From assembly GCA_963849885.1 (NCBI GenBank), contig CAWKIV010000015.1, positions 69,121 to 133,120 on the forward strand: 64,000 nucleotides of DNA, given 5' to 3'. The notes beneath the pieces are model-generated. The model was not told the DNA's origin and did no database searches. It saw nothing but the letters and a program-made list of their open reading frames with translations. How positions within the stretch are numbered: the first letter of the stretch is position 1; every line of letters starts with the position of its first letter. Shown in pieces: positions 49,624 to 58,500 of the stretch. Source of the DNA: CADCTP01 sp963849885. GTDB lineage: Bacteria; Actinomycetota; Actinomycetes; Mycobacteriales; CADCTP01. A program made the translations under genes and the position numbers.

Positions 49624-52150
49624 TCAAGGATCTTGTTCGCTTGCGATGCAGGGAGCCGGGTACGGCGGCTCGCGTTTCAATGTCGACCGGAGTTGGGTGC
49701 GGGGGTCGGGAAAGCCGAGGCTGGTGTAGCCGGGGGCGCGTTTACTGAGCGATGAGGCGAGCACGCCGGTGGGGACGTCGTGGTAGTCGTGCACTTCGGC
49801 AGTGTTCTTTCCGGGGTAGGGACGCAGAATTCGGCCGACGTACTGGACGACTCGGCCCTTGAAGGCGATCGGCCCGGCGAGGAATAGAGTATCCAGTCGC
49901 GGGCAGTCGAAGCCCTCGCCGACGTAGGGGCCGGTCGCGACGACGAGCAGCGGCGTGCCGTCGTCGATCTGGGTGAGCCGGGCCATCGCGTCCCGGCGGG
50001 CTCGGGCGCCCATTCCCCCCCGGAGCACCACTGGGTCGAATCCGGCGCCGCGGAGGGCGTCAGTCAGTCGCTCCACGTGGGCGGTCCATTGGGTCAACAG
50101 TAGGCAGTGCCGGCCGCGGTGAAGGGCGGCGGTGACGTCGGCGATTACTTGCCGGATCCGGGTGTCGTCGGCGACGAGCTGCCGGTAGACGGCGGCGATC
50201 CCGCCGGGAGCCGAGGGATCCGCGTCGCCGGTGTAGGAAAAGCGCGTGGGATGAATGTGCAGCACCGGCCGTGGTCGCTGTTCTCGTCCGCCCGTCGGCG
50301 CGAAGTCGATTTCCGGCGTCGATCCGCTGTCGGCGGCGCGGCGGAAGGCCCGGTCAGTGCTCTCGTTGTGGTCGACGGTGTGCCGGATCGGGCCAAGCTG
50401 CAGGGCGATGAGGTCGTCGAGCTTGTCTCGGCGGTAGGGGGTGGCCGTCAGCCCCAGCCATCGGCGGGCGGGGATCTGCTTGACCGCATGCTCGAACGCC
50501 GCGGCCGGCACGTGGTGGCACTCATCGACGACGACCAGACCGTATCCGGCGGTTAGGTCGGGCACGTCCTGACGGCGCGTGAGGGTCTGCAGGGTCATCA
50601 CGTCCACGCTGCCCCGGCGGCGGGCTCGGCCGCCGCCCACTTGCCCGGCCCGCACGCCGAGCAGCTGCTCGAGCTGGGATCGCCACTGGTCGGCCAGTGC
50701 CTTTCGATCGACCAGGACCAGCGTTGACGTGCGGTGCGCGGCGATCAAAGCGCAGGCCATGACCGTCTTGCCGGCTCCGGGTGGAGCGACCAGCACTCCC
50801 AGGTCGTGCCCGGCCATCGCCTCCACCGCCGACCGCTGAACCTCGGTGAGCACGGCGGTAGAAGGAAAATTGCTGCTCGATGCCGGCGACCCGCTCGTCA
50901 GCCAGCTCGAGGCGGCTGCCTGCCTGTTCCACCAGGCCTGCGACCGTGTCGGCGAGGCCACGCGGCACGATCAGCCCACCATCGAGGGTCTCGTCATAGC
51001 TGCGCAGGAACCGAGGGGTGTCCCAGGTGGACATCCGGCGACGCTGCCGTTCGTAGAACACCGGGTTAGCCATGCTCGCCGCGTGCTTGATCGCCGCCAG
51101 CAAGGCCGGAGTCAACTCATTGACCTCGAGCCGGACTCCGGCCCCGAGCCGGGCCGGCACTACCGCTGCCACGGCCGGACGGATCCTTGAAGACGACGGC
51201 ACCTTCAGCCGGGTGGCCTTCGTGCCAACCTCCACCGTCCCGGTGCGGTCGGCGAGCCGGGTCACCTCCCGCGGTGTCATCCGCGGCAGGCTGGACAGGT
51301 ACGCCCACTGATCCTCGTGCGGTTCCATCGTCGCGGTATCGAGGAACACCGTCGCGCCGTCCCGGCGCAGCCGGCCCTGCAGCGGCGCCGCGATGAGATT
51401 GCCCACTCCACCAGCCGGCAGCACATCTTGCGATGGAAATAGCCGGTCGTAGCCGGACAGGTCCATCCGCCCACGCAGGGTGATCGCTTCCCGCAGCAAC
51501 CCACTCCCCATGCGCCGGGCGGTCTCAGCCGCCACCGGCGCGGTGAAGAACACCCAGACGTGCGCGCCGACCCCCGACCGCGACACCTCCAGACCCGCCG
51601 GCGCCCCGACCGCCCGGGCCGCTTTCAAGTACGCCAGCGCATCCAACATCGCCGCGGGTCCGTCGAAGTCCGCCGCCAGCCACCAGCACCGGTCCCCGTC
51701 GAGCAATGGATACAGCCCCAAGTCCAGCTCGCCGGACAAGTGCGCGGTGACAACATCGGCGGTCAGCGGCAGATAGTCCCGGTCCTCATGCCGGACTCCT
51801 TTCCGCCACCCACCCCGAACCGCCGGCAACCACCCCGACCGGCCAGTTCTCGAGTTCTCCCACCGCACCGCGTAGACATCCGGTCGCGCTCCAAACAGAG
51901 CAGCGAAGAACCCGACCTTCTCCTCCGCGGACGACCTCGCCCACACCGGACCAGGCGCCGCCTCAAACCACCCCAACTGCGCCGGACCAGGCGGGCGTGC
52001 CTCCACCGGCGACAACGCCAACAGCCGCAACAGCCGGGCATTCTCCGCCTCCAGCCGACCCACCTGCGCCCGCAGCCCGGCCAACTCCTCCTCCGCCAGA
52101 CCCGCGAGCTCGCCCGCATCCTGGCCGGCACCGTCCGCCACGGCCACCAA
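49624..52150 (-). CDS. TOTE-type archaeo-eukaryotic primase fused to SF2 helicase (frame broken by one extra T)
   Basis: From TTG 52150 (GTG 52147 is an alternative) the frame has a short leucine-rich coiled coil (LRAQVGRLEAENARLLRLLA). An AEP primase domain follows: metal-binding DFD in CWWLAADFDGP, G-x-H in SRSGVGAHVWVFF, and DRLFPSQDVLP. It breaks at the T4 run (50866-50869 on the + strand): one T fewer joins GIEQQF to PSTAVLTEVQRSAVEAMAG. The helicase follows, with P-loop LVAPPGAGKTVMACAL, DECHH box VVVDECHHVPA, GLTATPYRRDKLDD and motif VI VVQYVGRILRPYPGKN. Joined primase-helicase proteins of this kind are described as TOTE conflict systems on mobile elements; the exact role (defence or replication) is unsettled. 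Combined length ~840 residues. Confidence 0.8.
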
Positions 52151-52336
52151 CGTAGCCCGAGTTCTAACTCCCGGTGCACGCTGCAGTCAGGCTCGCAGCG
52201 CCGAGCGCCCGAGCGCGAGTCCCGCGCGGCCGGCCGAGCGCGCGTGCCGCGCGCGCAGCGCGGATGGTCGCGCGAAGCGCGGACTGCGCCAAAGTCGGAT
52301 GTTGGGTGAGGCGCCTAGCACCAGAACAGCTCGGCT
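52151..52336. other. GC-rich palindromic stretch upstream of the TOTE gene
   Basis: Contains many short self-complementary GC units (around 52203-52290, e.g. GCCGCGCGCGCAGCGCGG). Compositionally it resembles 47691-47755 near the first-element genes. The TOTE promoter should lie here. No gene is seen. Confidence 0.45.
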
Positions 52337-52609
52337 TGACGTCGGCGACCGTCCGAGGCGTTCCGCGCAGCCGGTCGAGCACGTCGTAGTTCCTCGGGAC
52401 CGGATCACGGCGCGAGGTCGTGCGGAAGCCCTGGTCGGACTTCACCTCCACCAGCCGCTGCCGGCCGAGCAGGTCGTCGGGTCCTCCTTCGCCGGTCCAC
52501 CCGTCGATCTGTGCCGTGACGCCCGTCCGGCGGTCCCGCACCCGGTAGCTCCACTCGCTGCCGTCCGTGGCGTTGATCTCGTCGAAGATGCCGAGGATGC
52601 CGGGGTTCC
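52337..52609 (-). pseudogene. Orphan copy of the toxin nuclease core (perfect 273-bp repeat)
   Basis: Identical base for base to 41998-42270, the part of the 661-residue toxin covering residues ~500-590: WSYRVRDRRTGVTAQIDGW, QRLVEVKSDQGF, NYDVLDRLRGTPRTVAD. Outside those 273 bases the two sites are unrelated. It has no toxin N-terminus, and its C-terminal side reads into unrelated sequence, so it cannot be a complete toxin. It may be an orphan C-terminal cassette or the product of recent recombination between the tandem elements. Confidence 0.85.
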
Positions 52610-52756
52610 CGCCAGTACCCGCTGCGCGAGCGGCGTGCTGGCTGTGGCGCTTGCTCGGTTGAAGTTCCGCAACCCGGCTCTGTCGTGGCCTCCCTGGTGC
52701 TCGTAGCGTCGTCCCAGCCGGACGTCGGCGGACGACGTACTCCAAGGGGGACTGGG

Positions 52757-53365
52757 ATGTTCATCCAGGTGATCCAAGGTAGGACGCGAGACCCCGAGGC
52801 GCTGCACGCGGCGATCGAGCGATGGGACAAGGAGCTGAGTTCGGGAGCCATCGGTTGGCTCGGCTCCACCGGCGGCGTGACCGACGACGGTCGTTTCATC
52901 GCGCTGGCCCGCTTCGAGTCGGCCGAGGCCGCGCGCCGCAACAGTGAACGGCCGGAGCAGGACCGGTGGTGGGCCGAGACGTCCAAGGCGATCGACGGTG
53001 AAGCCACTTTCGCCGACAGCGAGGACGTCACCCTTGACCTGACCGGCGACCCCGACCGGGCCGGGTTCGTGCAGGTCATGCTGGGGCGTGGGTCCGACCC
53101 GGACCGGGCGAAGGAGTTGATGACCCAGGACTCCGACAGGTGGGCCGAGTTCCGCCCGGAGGTCCTCGGCAGTGTCGCGGTCGCTCACGAGGGCGGCGGC
53201 TACACCATGGCGATCTATTTCACCTCCGAGGCCGAGGCCCGGGAGGGCGAGCGGAAGGAGCCACCGCCCGAGATCGCCGCCCAGATGGAGGAGATGAACA
53301 AGCTCAACATCGGAGAGCCGGAGTTCTTCGACCTCAAGCAGCCCTGGCTGCACTCGCCACGCTGA
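52757..53365 (+). CDS. Antibiotic-biosynthesis-monooxygenase-like (dimeric alpha/beta barrel) protein
   Basis: Start ATG 52757 with AAGGGGG upstream; 202 aa. Two similar halves: MFIQVIQGRTRDPEALHAAI with WLGSTGGVTDDGRFIALARF, then GFVQVMLGRGSDPDRAKELM with VAVAHEGGGYTMAIYFTSEA. Each looks like a ferredoxin-fold barrel unit, as in ABM or Dabb proteins, so this is a tandem duplication within one chain. No catalytic residues can be named. It is probably cytoplasmic. Function unknown. Confidence 0.7.
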   Translation: MFIQVIQGRTRDPEALHAAIERWDKELSSGAIGWLGSTGGVTDDGRFIALARFESAEAARRNSERPEQDRWWAETSKAIDGEATFADSEDVTLDLTGDPDRAGFVQVMLGRGSDPDRAKELMTQDSDRWAEFRPEVLGSVAVAHEGGGYTMAIYFTSEAEAREGERKEPPPEIAAQMEEMNKLNIGEPEFFDLKQPWLHSPR

Positions 53366-53585
53366 CCGCCTTCCGTGCCCTGCGGCCGCGGCGGGACACC
53401 CTTGATCCGAAGGTTCTCTCCGCGGGAGGCACAGCGGACGCTCCACTCGCGACTGCACCGCCTGCGACGGGAGTGGTGGCTACCTGCTGTCACCGACGCT
53501 GCCGAAGCATCCCGCGGCACTATGATGGCCGGCTCTAGCCGCGTTGATGTTCATCCGCTTCGTGACGCGAACAGCCGCCGTACGA

Positions 53586-53978
53586 TCAGGCTTCGATTGC
53601 GCCGTCGTCCACGCAGAGAATATTTCCTTCGCTGTCCTTGAACCAGGCGGCCTTTCCCATTCCGGGGATGGACGCGACGCCGTCGTTCCATTCCACTCCG
53701 GGCATGTCATACTGCTCGAAACTGACCCCTCTGGCCTTAAGGTCGCGCACTTCGGCCCCGACATCGTCGACGTGCCATTGCGCGATGGTGTGACCCGCCT
53801 GACCGGCGAACTCGGTTTCGTAGAGGCTGAACATCGTCCCGCCGGCGGTCTTGTAGAGCAGCATCATGCCCTCGACTTCAGCCGACGGAGTGATCCCGAG
53901 CTTCTCGGCGTAGAACTCTCGCGCCCGCTTCAGATCCGCGGCGGGAATGTTCGCTGTGACCGTGCCGCTGTTCAGCAT
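53586..53978 (-). CDS. VOC/glyoxalase-family protein
   Basis: Start ATG 53978 with GGAGG 6 bases upstream; 130 aa. Typical VOC layout: TVTANIPAADLKRAREFYAE with KLGITPSAEVEGMMLLYKTA, then QWHVDDVGAEVRDLKARGVS, and C-terminal GKAAWFKDSEGNILCVDDG, where the Glu before GNILC-like sequence is a family metal-ligand position. Enzymes of this type handle lactoylglutathione, dioxygenation or fosfomycin/bleomycin; none can be assigned. It is a lone gene in the second element. Confidence 0.85.
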   Translation of the reverse strand: MLNSGTVTANIPAADLKRAREFYAEKLGITPSAEVEGMMLLYKTAGGTMFSLYETEFAGQAGHTIAQWHVDDVGAEVRDLKARGVSFEQYDMPGVEWNDGVASIPGMGKAAWFKDSEGNILCVDDGAIEA

Positions 53979-54701
53979 CGTTCCTCCGCTTGACAACCTC
54001 TTGCATCGACGCTCCAAGTATCGCTTGCTCGCACGCTAGACCCGGGCAGTGACCTCAACAAGAGGGTCGGGAGCCCGTTGCGAAATCGTCTTTTCGGGCA
54101 GCTTGGGACGAGTTCGCCCAGCTATGTCACCGTCGGCAGCAATGACGATGTCTCGGTCAATTACCCCCTTTTACGCCGGAGTCGTCGACAACCGGTCCAC
54201 CGCCCAGGCATGCGCAGCCATCATGAAGTGTTGCGATGGCCCGTTGAGAACACCGGCACGAGCGGACGTACGGTCAGCCCGGGCGACGTGTTCGCGGCCG
54301 GCGGTCACGGCGTCCGGCTTTGCATCGGTGGGTTCGCCGCTGTCTCCGGCGACGGGCTTGCCCGCTGAGTCCCGGTCAGGCCTCGATTTGGAGGTCGCTA
54401 AGGCGGGCTCGGGGGTGATCGAGGCGTCCGCGCGGCGCATCACGGTCGACCGGGCGGCCCGGTGCGCAGGCATCGGCACTTGGTGCGGGTAGGCCGATCG
54501 GAGGCAGCCAGGCAGTTCATCGGCGCATTTTCGCAGGACGACTATACAGGGGCCGGCGGCCGGAGGACCGTCTCTCACGGGCGCGCCGAGGGGGAACTGG
54601 GGGTGATCTCGGCTGGCTGGCCGTGGTGGCCGCGGGCGCCCATAGACCAGTTGCACGCCCCTCTCTTCCGGTGCCAGGGGGCTTGATCATCGGGAGGCAG
54701 C
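53979..54701. other. 723-base region without a supported gene
   Basis: Several long frames exist (e.g. 54049-54492 on +, 54171-54656 on -) but none shows a ribosome site with protein-like composition or a recognisable motif. The part near 54690 should contain the promoter of the secreted protein at 54702. Base composition is slightly lower in G+C than the core chromosome. Confidence 0.5.
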
Positions 54702-55175
54702 ATGCCTCGTCGCGTGTTCACTGGCGTTCTCGCGGGGGGTCTGTTCCTGCTGTTGGGCGGGACTGCCGTGGCGGCGCCACCGCAGACCGAGACGATCACC
54801 CAGAAGAACGTCGTCGAGACGTTCGTCGACGTCGTCCCATCGTGTGAGGGCGGCGGCCCGCTCTACACGATCACCACGACCAGCAACAGCATCGAGCACG
54901 TCACGGCGTTCGACGACGGCCGCGTCCACGCCACGTTCACCAGCACGGGCACCTTCGTCGCCGTGCCCCTGGATGACCCGAGCCTGCCGAGCTTCACCGG
55001 CAGGTTCACCACCTGGGGCGGGTTCAACGACACCGGGACGTCCGTCAACGGGACCTTCACGTTCAACGTGCGGGGCAAGGGCTCGGACGGCTCGTCCTTC
55101 TCCAACCATGTCACCGACCACTTCAACGCGACTCCGACCGGAGCGGAGTTCTTCTTCACGCACTGCCACGACTGA
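54702..55175 (+). CDS. Secreted protein with Cys pair, unknown
   Basis: 157 aa. ATG 54702 has a GGAGG site (GGGAGGCAGC) about 5 bases before. Sec signal peptide PRRVFTGVLAGGLFLLLGGT, then AVAA cleavage, then a beta-rich mature part: TFVDVVPSCEGGGPLYTITT, DGRVHATFTSTGTFVAV, NGTFTFNVRGKGSDGSSFSN, ending FFFTHCHD. Two Cys (SCEGG and THCHD) could form a disulfide. Resembles actinobacterial exported beta-sandwich proteins of unknown function. Confidence 0.75.
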   Translation: MPRRVFTGVLAGGLFLLLGGTAVAAPPQTETITQKNVVETFVDVVPSCEGGGPLYTITTTSNSIEHVTAFDDGRVHATFTSTGTFVAVPLDDPSLPSFTGRFTTWGGFNDTGTSVNGTFTFNVRGKGSDGSSFSNHVTDHFNATPTGAEFFFTHCHD

Positions 55176-55307
55176 TCGTGGGCGAGAGCTTCGCCGGGCA
55201 AATGGCACGGTCCGGCGGAGCCCGCTATCCCAGGCCGCTGATCGTCCACGTTGCCGGGTGCACTGGCACGTTCAACTTGGTCGTCGAGTCCGACAAGAGG
55301 AGGGGTC

Positions 55308-55883
55308 ATGAGGGGACGTTCTGTACTACTCATCGCTGGGCTGGCCATCGCGGTCACGATGCTCGCTAGCACACCCGCTACCGCCCGACCGATCGACAAG
55401 GGCCACTTCCACGACATCTTCACCAGCGACGTCTACGACTGCGACGGCACCCCGGCCCAGGACAGCGGGGACGTCTCAGGCAACTTCGTGTTCAACCAGC
55501 GCGGCTCGTCACCGTTCCCGTACGCCCGGGAGAGCGTGCGTGGCACCGTCGTGACCACCAACCTGGCGACCGGCGGCACCTACACCAACGTGTTCACCGG
55601 CAACAGCAGGGACCACACGATCGTCGACAACGGCGACGGCACCATCACCATCACCACCTTCGCCTCCGGTGGTTCCCGCTTCTACGACCAGAACGGCAAG
55701 CTGGTGCTCAAGGATCCCGGCCAGACCCGGTTCGCCATCGACATCGACTACAACGGCACTCCTGGTGACCCCAGCGACGATGTCGAGGTCCCCGACTCGT
55801 TCCGGGTCGTGCGCTCCTCCACCGGAAACAGCGACCTCTCGGACCGCGACTTCTGTGCGGACCTGGTGGAATTCACCAGCTAG
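55308..55883 (+). CDS. Second secreted protein with Cys pair, unknown
   Basis: 191 aa. ATG 55308 follows AAGAGGAGGGG. Signal peptide RGRSVLLIAGLAIAVTMLAS, then TPATA cleavage. The mature protein is beta-rich: HDIFTSDVYDCDGTPAQDSG, NFVFNQRGSSPFPYARESVR, NVFTGNSRDHTIVDNGDGTI, ending DLSDRDFCADLVEFTS. Two Cys, one near each end, as in the preceding secreted protein, 132 bases upstream and in the same direction. They look like a co-transcribed pair of related folds. Confidence 0.75.
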   Translation: MRGRSVLLIAGLAIAVTMLASTPATARPIDKGHFHDIFTSDVYDCDGTPAQDSGDVSGNFVFNQRGSSPFPYARESVRGTVVTTNLATGGTYTNVFTGNSRDHTIVDNGDGTITITTFASGGSRFYDQNGKLVLKDPGQTRFAIDIDYNGTPGDPSDDVEVPDSFRVVRSSTGNSDLSDRDFCADLVEFTS

Positions 55884-55974
55884 TCCTGGCTCTTCATGAT
55901 CTTGGCTGGGTGTCCCGGTGCACCGCGTCACTTAGCAATGTGTTGGCTTCTCCGGTGCCCTCACATCGGCAGTG

Positions 55975-56114
55975 CGAGCCTCGGCCGGCCCTGATCTCGT
56001 GGAGCGGATCCTGGGACGAACAAGGTCCGCCGTCGGCGCGGAAGCAGGCAGAGTGCCGCTCACGGCAGGCCGTGCATGCCTGAGACGGCGGAGTCAGCGC
56101 GACTGACCGGCCTC
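55975..56114 (+). repeat. Right-end homology, copy 2
   Basis: Similar in order to 49090-49228, with shared blocks GCGAGCCTCG, CGTGGAGCGGATC, TGGGACGAAC, GCTCACGGC and GACGGCGGAGTC. It includes an arm-like repeat TCCTGGGACGAA at 56009-56020 and ends at attachment site 3. Confidence 0.7.
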
Positions 56115-56155
56115 CGGAGGCGGGTGCGCAGGTTCGAATCCTGCCGGGGGCACCC
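56111..56155 (+). other. Attachment site 3 (exact 45-bp tRNA-Arg 3' copy)
   Basis: All 45 bases match tRNA-Arg 3' half and flank (41367-41411). No 5' half is present, so this is not a tRNA gene. It marks the right boundary of the second element and perhaps the left edge of a further decayed element carrying the integrase remnant. Confidence 0.9.
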
Positions 56156-56219
56156 TGCCTGGCCTGCCCGTTCTCTGGTGACCCTACCGTCCCTGTGGAC
56201 ACGTGGGATGGATCGTGGG

Positions 56220-56705
56220 ATGAGCGGCCTTACGGTGCAACCGTGCCTCCTCGTCCACGCCGGCCGCCGCGGCTACATCGAGCAGCTGCCGTCCGGCAGC
56301 TACCGGGCCGTCGTCTATGCCGGGGTGGACCCGGTGACCCAACGCCTGCGGTACCTACGCGAGACCCGGAAGACCTATGCCGAGGCGGAAGTTGAGCTGA
56401 CCCGCCTGCAGCGCGAGGTCGACCAGGACAAGCACCCGAAGTCCGCGATTACGGTCGCCGAAGCGGTCGAGCAATGGATGAGCGTCGCGGAACTCGAAGA
56501 GACCACCCGCGACCGGTATGAGGACCTCATCCGGCTCTACATCCTGCCGCGGTTCGGCGGCCTCAAGATCGGCCGTCTCGACGCCGAACTGCTGGAGCGG
56601 TACTACGCCCAACTGCACCGCTGCAAGCACCTGTGCCCACGGCGGCCGCCCAAGGGTCATGTTCACCAGCTGCTGAGCACCAGCACCACGCGGAAAATTC
56701 ACTAC
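56220..56705 (+). pseudogene. Tyrosine recombinase (integrase) N-terminal remnant
   Basis: Starts 64 bases right of attachment site 3. The N-terminal arm-binding domain (RRGYIEQLPSGSYRAVVYAG, LRETRKTYAEAEVELTRLQR) and the SAM-like core-binding domain (ITVAEAVEQWMSVAELEETT, RDRYEDLIRLYILPRFGGLK, LLERYYAQLHRCKHLCPRRP) are intact through STSTTRKIHYI. The catalytic R-H-R-Y domain is absent; after ~56705 the frame enters unrelated sequence and stops at 56900. ATG 56208 is an alternative start. No longer active; presumably once served these attachment sites. Confidence 0.85.
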
Positions 56706-56793
56706 ATTGCCGACTTTGAAGGACTGACGGCGGCGGCCATCGCAGCGGAGTCGGGCCCGCTACTGAACGGCGAGCAACTCAAAGACACTGCAG

Positions 56794-57255
56794 TTGGACC
56801 AGGCCCTCGGCACGTTGAAGGATGCTCATCAGGTCGACTTGCACGCCCGCGTTGCGAAGAAGGTCGGCAACCCGGCGTCCCGGCCAAACAAGCTCCATGA
56901 GGCGATCAGCGCCCTGGCGCTCGCCGGCCCGACACCGACGATTGTCACCACGAATTACGACGCCCACCTGTCGACGGCGGTGGAGGCACGCGGCCGCCCG
57001 CATATGGAGTACTTCGCGCCGGCGCCGCCCATGGTCGACGACTTCGACGGCATCGTCTACCTGCACGGCAAGCTTGGTCCGCACTGTGCCCCAACGCAGC
57101 GCCGGCAGCTCAACGCACCCAGGGTCGCGTGGGAGCGTCGAGCCGTTGATGGACGACCGCACGGGACACGACCGCACCAGCCGCGAGTGGAGCGTCCAGC
57201 CGGGCACCTCGACCCAACCCTGCCGGGCCGGCCGTGCCACCCAGTGAACAAGTAG
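56794..57255 (+). pseudogene. SIR2-like domain remnant
   Basis: Part of a SIR2-like (NAD-hydrolase type) domain: HEAISALALAGPTPTIVTTN with YDAHLSTAVEARGRPHMEYF, then MVDDFDGIVYLHGKLG. The TTNYD and LHG boxes are the usual nucleotide-site motifs. The N-terminal Gly-rich NAD loop and the C-terminal part are missing; the sequence loses resemblance after the LHG box. It is joined to the broken integrase at ~56705. SIR2-like proteins in bacteria often act in phage defence, so this may be a decayed defence gene. Confidence 0.6.
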
Positions 57256-57308
57256 CCGCGAGTCGCGCGCTCACCCGGCTCGTCGGCTCCCCCTTTCTGG
57301 TCAGCTCC

Positions 57309-58187
57309 TCACTGCACGACGACGGCGTCGACGTCCACGCGGCTGCGACCGGCTGTGGCCTTGTTTGTGACGACGACCTGGTGCGCTGAGGTGGAGGGGA
57401 ACTCGGCCCGCCAGACCATCACCCGGTTCTGCGGGCTGGCGGCGTAGGTGTCGACGATCGTCGGGGTGCCGCCGTCGACGGAGATGCCGACCTGGCCGCG
57501 GTTGGTGTTCTTGGGCATGACCAGGGCCAGGCGTCGGGCGCCGGTGACGGTGAAGGTCATGGTGGCGCCGGACTGGGTGGTGTAGGCGGTCTTGCGACCG
57601 TCGAAGCAGAGGCAGTTCGAGGTGGACCACGAGCCGCTACGGGTGGTGCTCAGGGCGATGGGGAAGGTGTCGGGTCGGCCGAGGTTGGTGCCGTCCTCCT
57701 GCCAGACCAGGACCTGCTGGCTGGACCGAGTGGAGGTGGCGCTGCCACCGAAGTTGTCCTTCGCGATCACTTGGTAGGAGGCGTCGGTCGAGCCGCCGCC
57801 GCAGTCGCTGTCGTAGTCGCCGGCGTTGAAGCGGTACGACCGGGTGGTGACCGGCAGCTCCTGGGTTTCGGGCTCGTCGAAGGACAGCACCGTGTAGATC
57901 TGGAAGCCGGCCAGCCCGCTGCCGGTGTCACTGGCAGTCCATCGCAGTTCCATCGGGATGGCCACATGCCAGAGGTCGCAGCCGTTCGGATCGGGGTCGG
58001 TGGCGTCGATGGACGACCCGATCACGAACCGGGGCGGCTGCAGCGTCAATGCTGGGGTGGTGCCGTCGAACGGTCCCGACGGCGGGGCAGCGGTGGTGCC
58101 CGGAGCCGCGATCGAGAATCCTCCCGCAGCCAGCACAAGAGAGATGACTGCGCCACTGACGAAAGCGATCATGTTACTGGCACGCAT
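57309..58187 (-). CDS. Secreted carbohydrate- or matrix-binding-like protein
   Basis: 292 aa. ATG 58187 has GGGAGTGG upstream. Signal peptide MIAFVSGAVISLVLAAGGFS. Two beta domains follow: an Ig/fibronectin-like part (MELRWTASDTGSGLAGFQIY, SYQVIAKDNFGGSATSTRSS), and a C-terminal jelly-roll-like part (GATMTFTVTGARRLALVMPK, GQVGISVDGGTPTIVDTYAA, ending SRVDVDAVVVQ). The C-terminal pattern is seen in exported surface proteins of actinobacteria. No catalytic site is visible. Confidence 0.75.
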   Translation of the reverse strand: MRASNMIAFVSGAVISLVLAAGGFSIAAPGTTAAPPSGPFDGTTPALTLQPPRFVIGSSIDATDPDPNGCDLWHVAIPMELRWTASDTGSGLAGFQIYTVLSFDEPETQELPVTTRSYRFNAGDYDSDCGGGSTDASYQVIAKDNFGGSATSTRSSQQVLVWQEDGTNLGRPDTFPIALSTTRSGSWSTSNCLCFDGRKTAYTTQSGATMTFTVTGARRLALVMPKNTNRGQVGISVDGGTPTIVDTYAASPQNRVMVWRAEFPSTSAHQVVVTNKATAGRSRVDVDAVVVQ

Positions 58188-58500
58188 GACTACCACTCCC
58201 TGAAGGACCGTTTGGTCGGAGGCCACCGTCGCGATTGAATGCGACTGGCCGGAGGATGGTCCGAGGACCCTGGTAGCGCGCTACTGACGAGGCTAACCAT
58301 GCCGTGGCCTCCTGTCCGGGATTCCGAGCAATTCGCGTTGCCGCGGTGCTAACGTACTGAGAATCAGCCGCGGATGCCGGTCCATAGATCATCGGAATAC
58401 CCGCCTAACCCTCGTTGCCGCGGATGCCAAATCACATGCTTTCCGCGCAAGTCGTGCGCGGCAGCCGACGAGGACCTCGGCCGCGCCGGCCGGTGTCGCA
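58188..58500. other. 313-base intergenic region
   Basis: Upstream of the secreted protein gene and downstream of the lipoprotein gene on the minus strand. No gene, repeat or RNA seen; G+C is lower than in neighbouring genes (e.g. around 58300-58440). Confidence 0.5.

Noticed and set aside
54049..54656. Coding genes on either strand between the VOC gene and the secreted protein
   Set aside because: Competing frames on both strands, no ribosome site, no recognisable domain.
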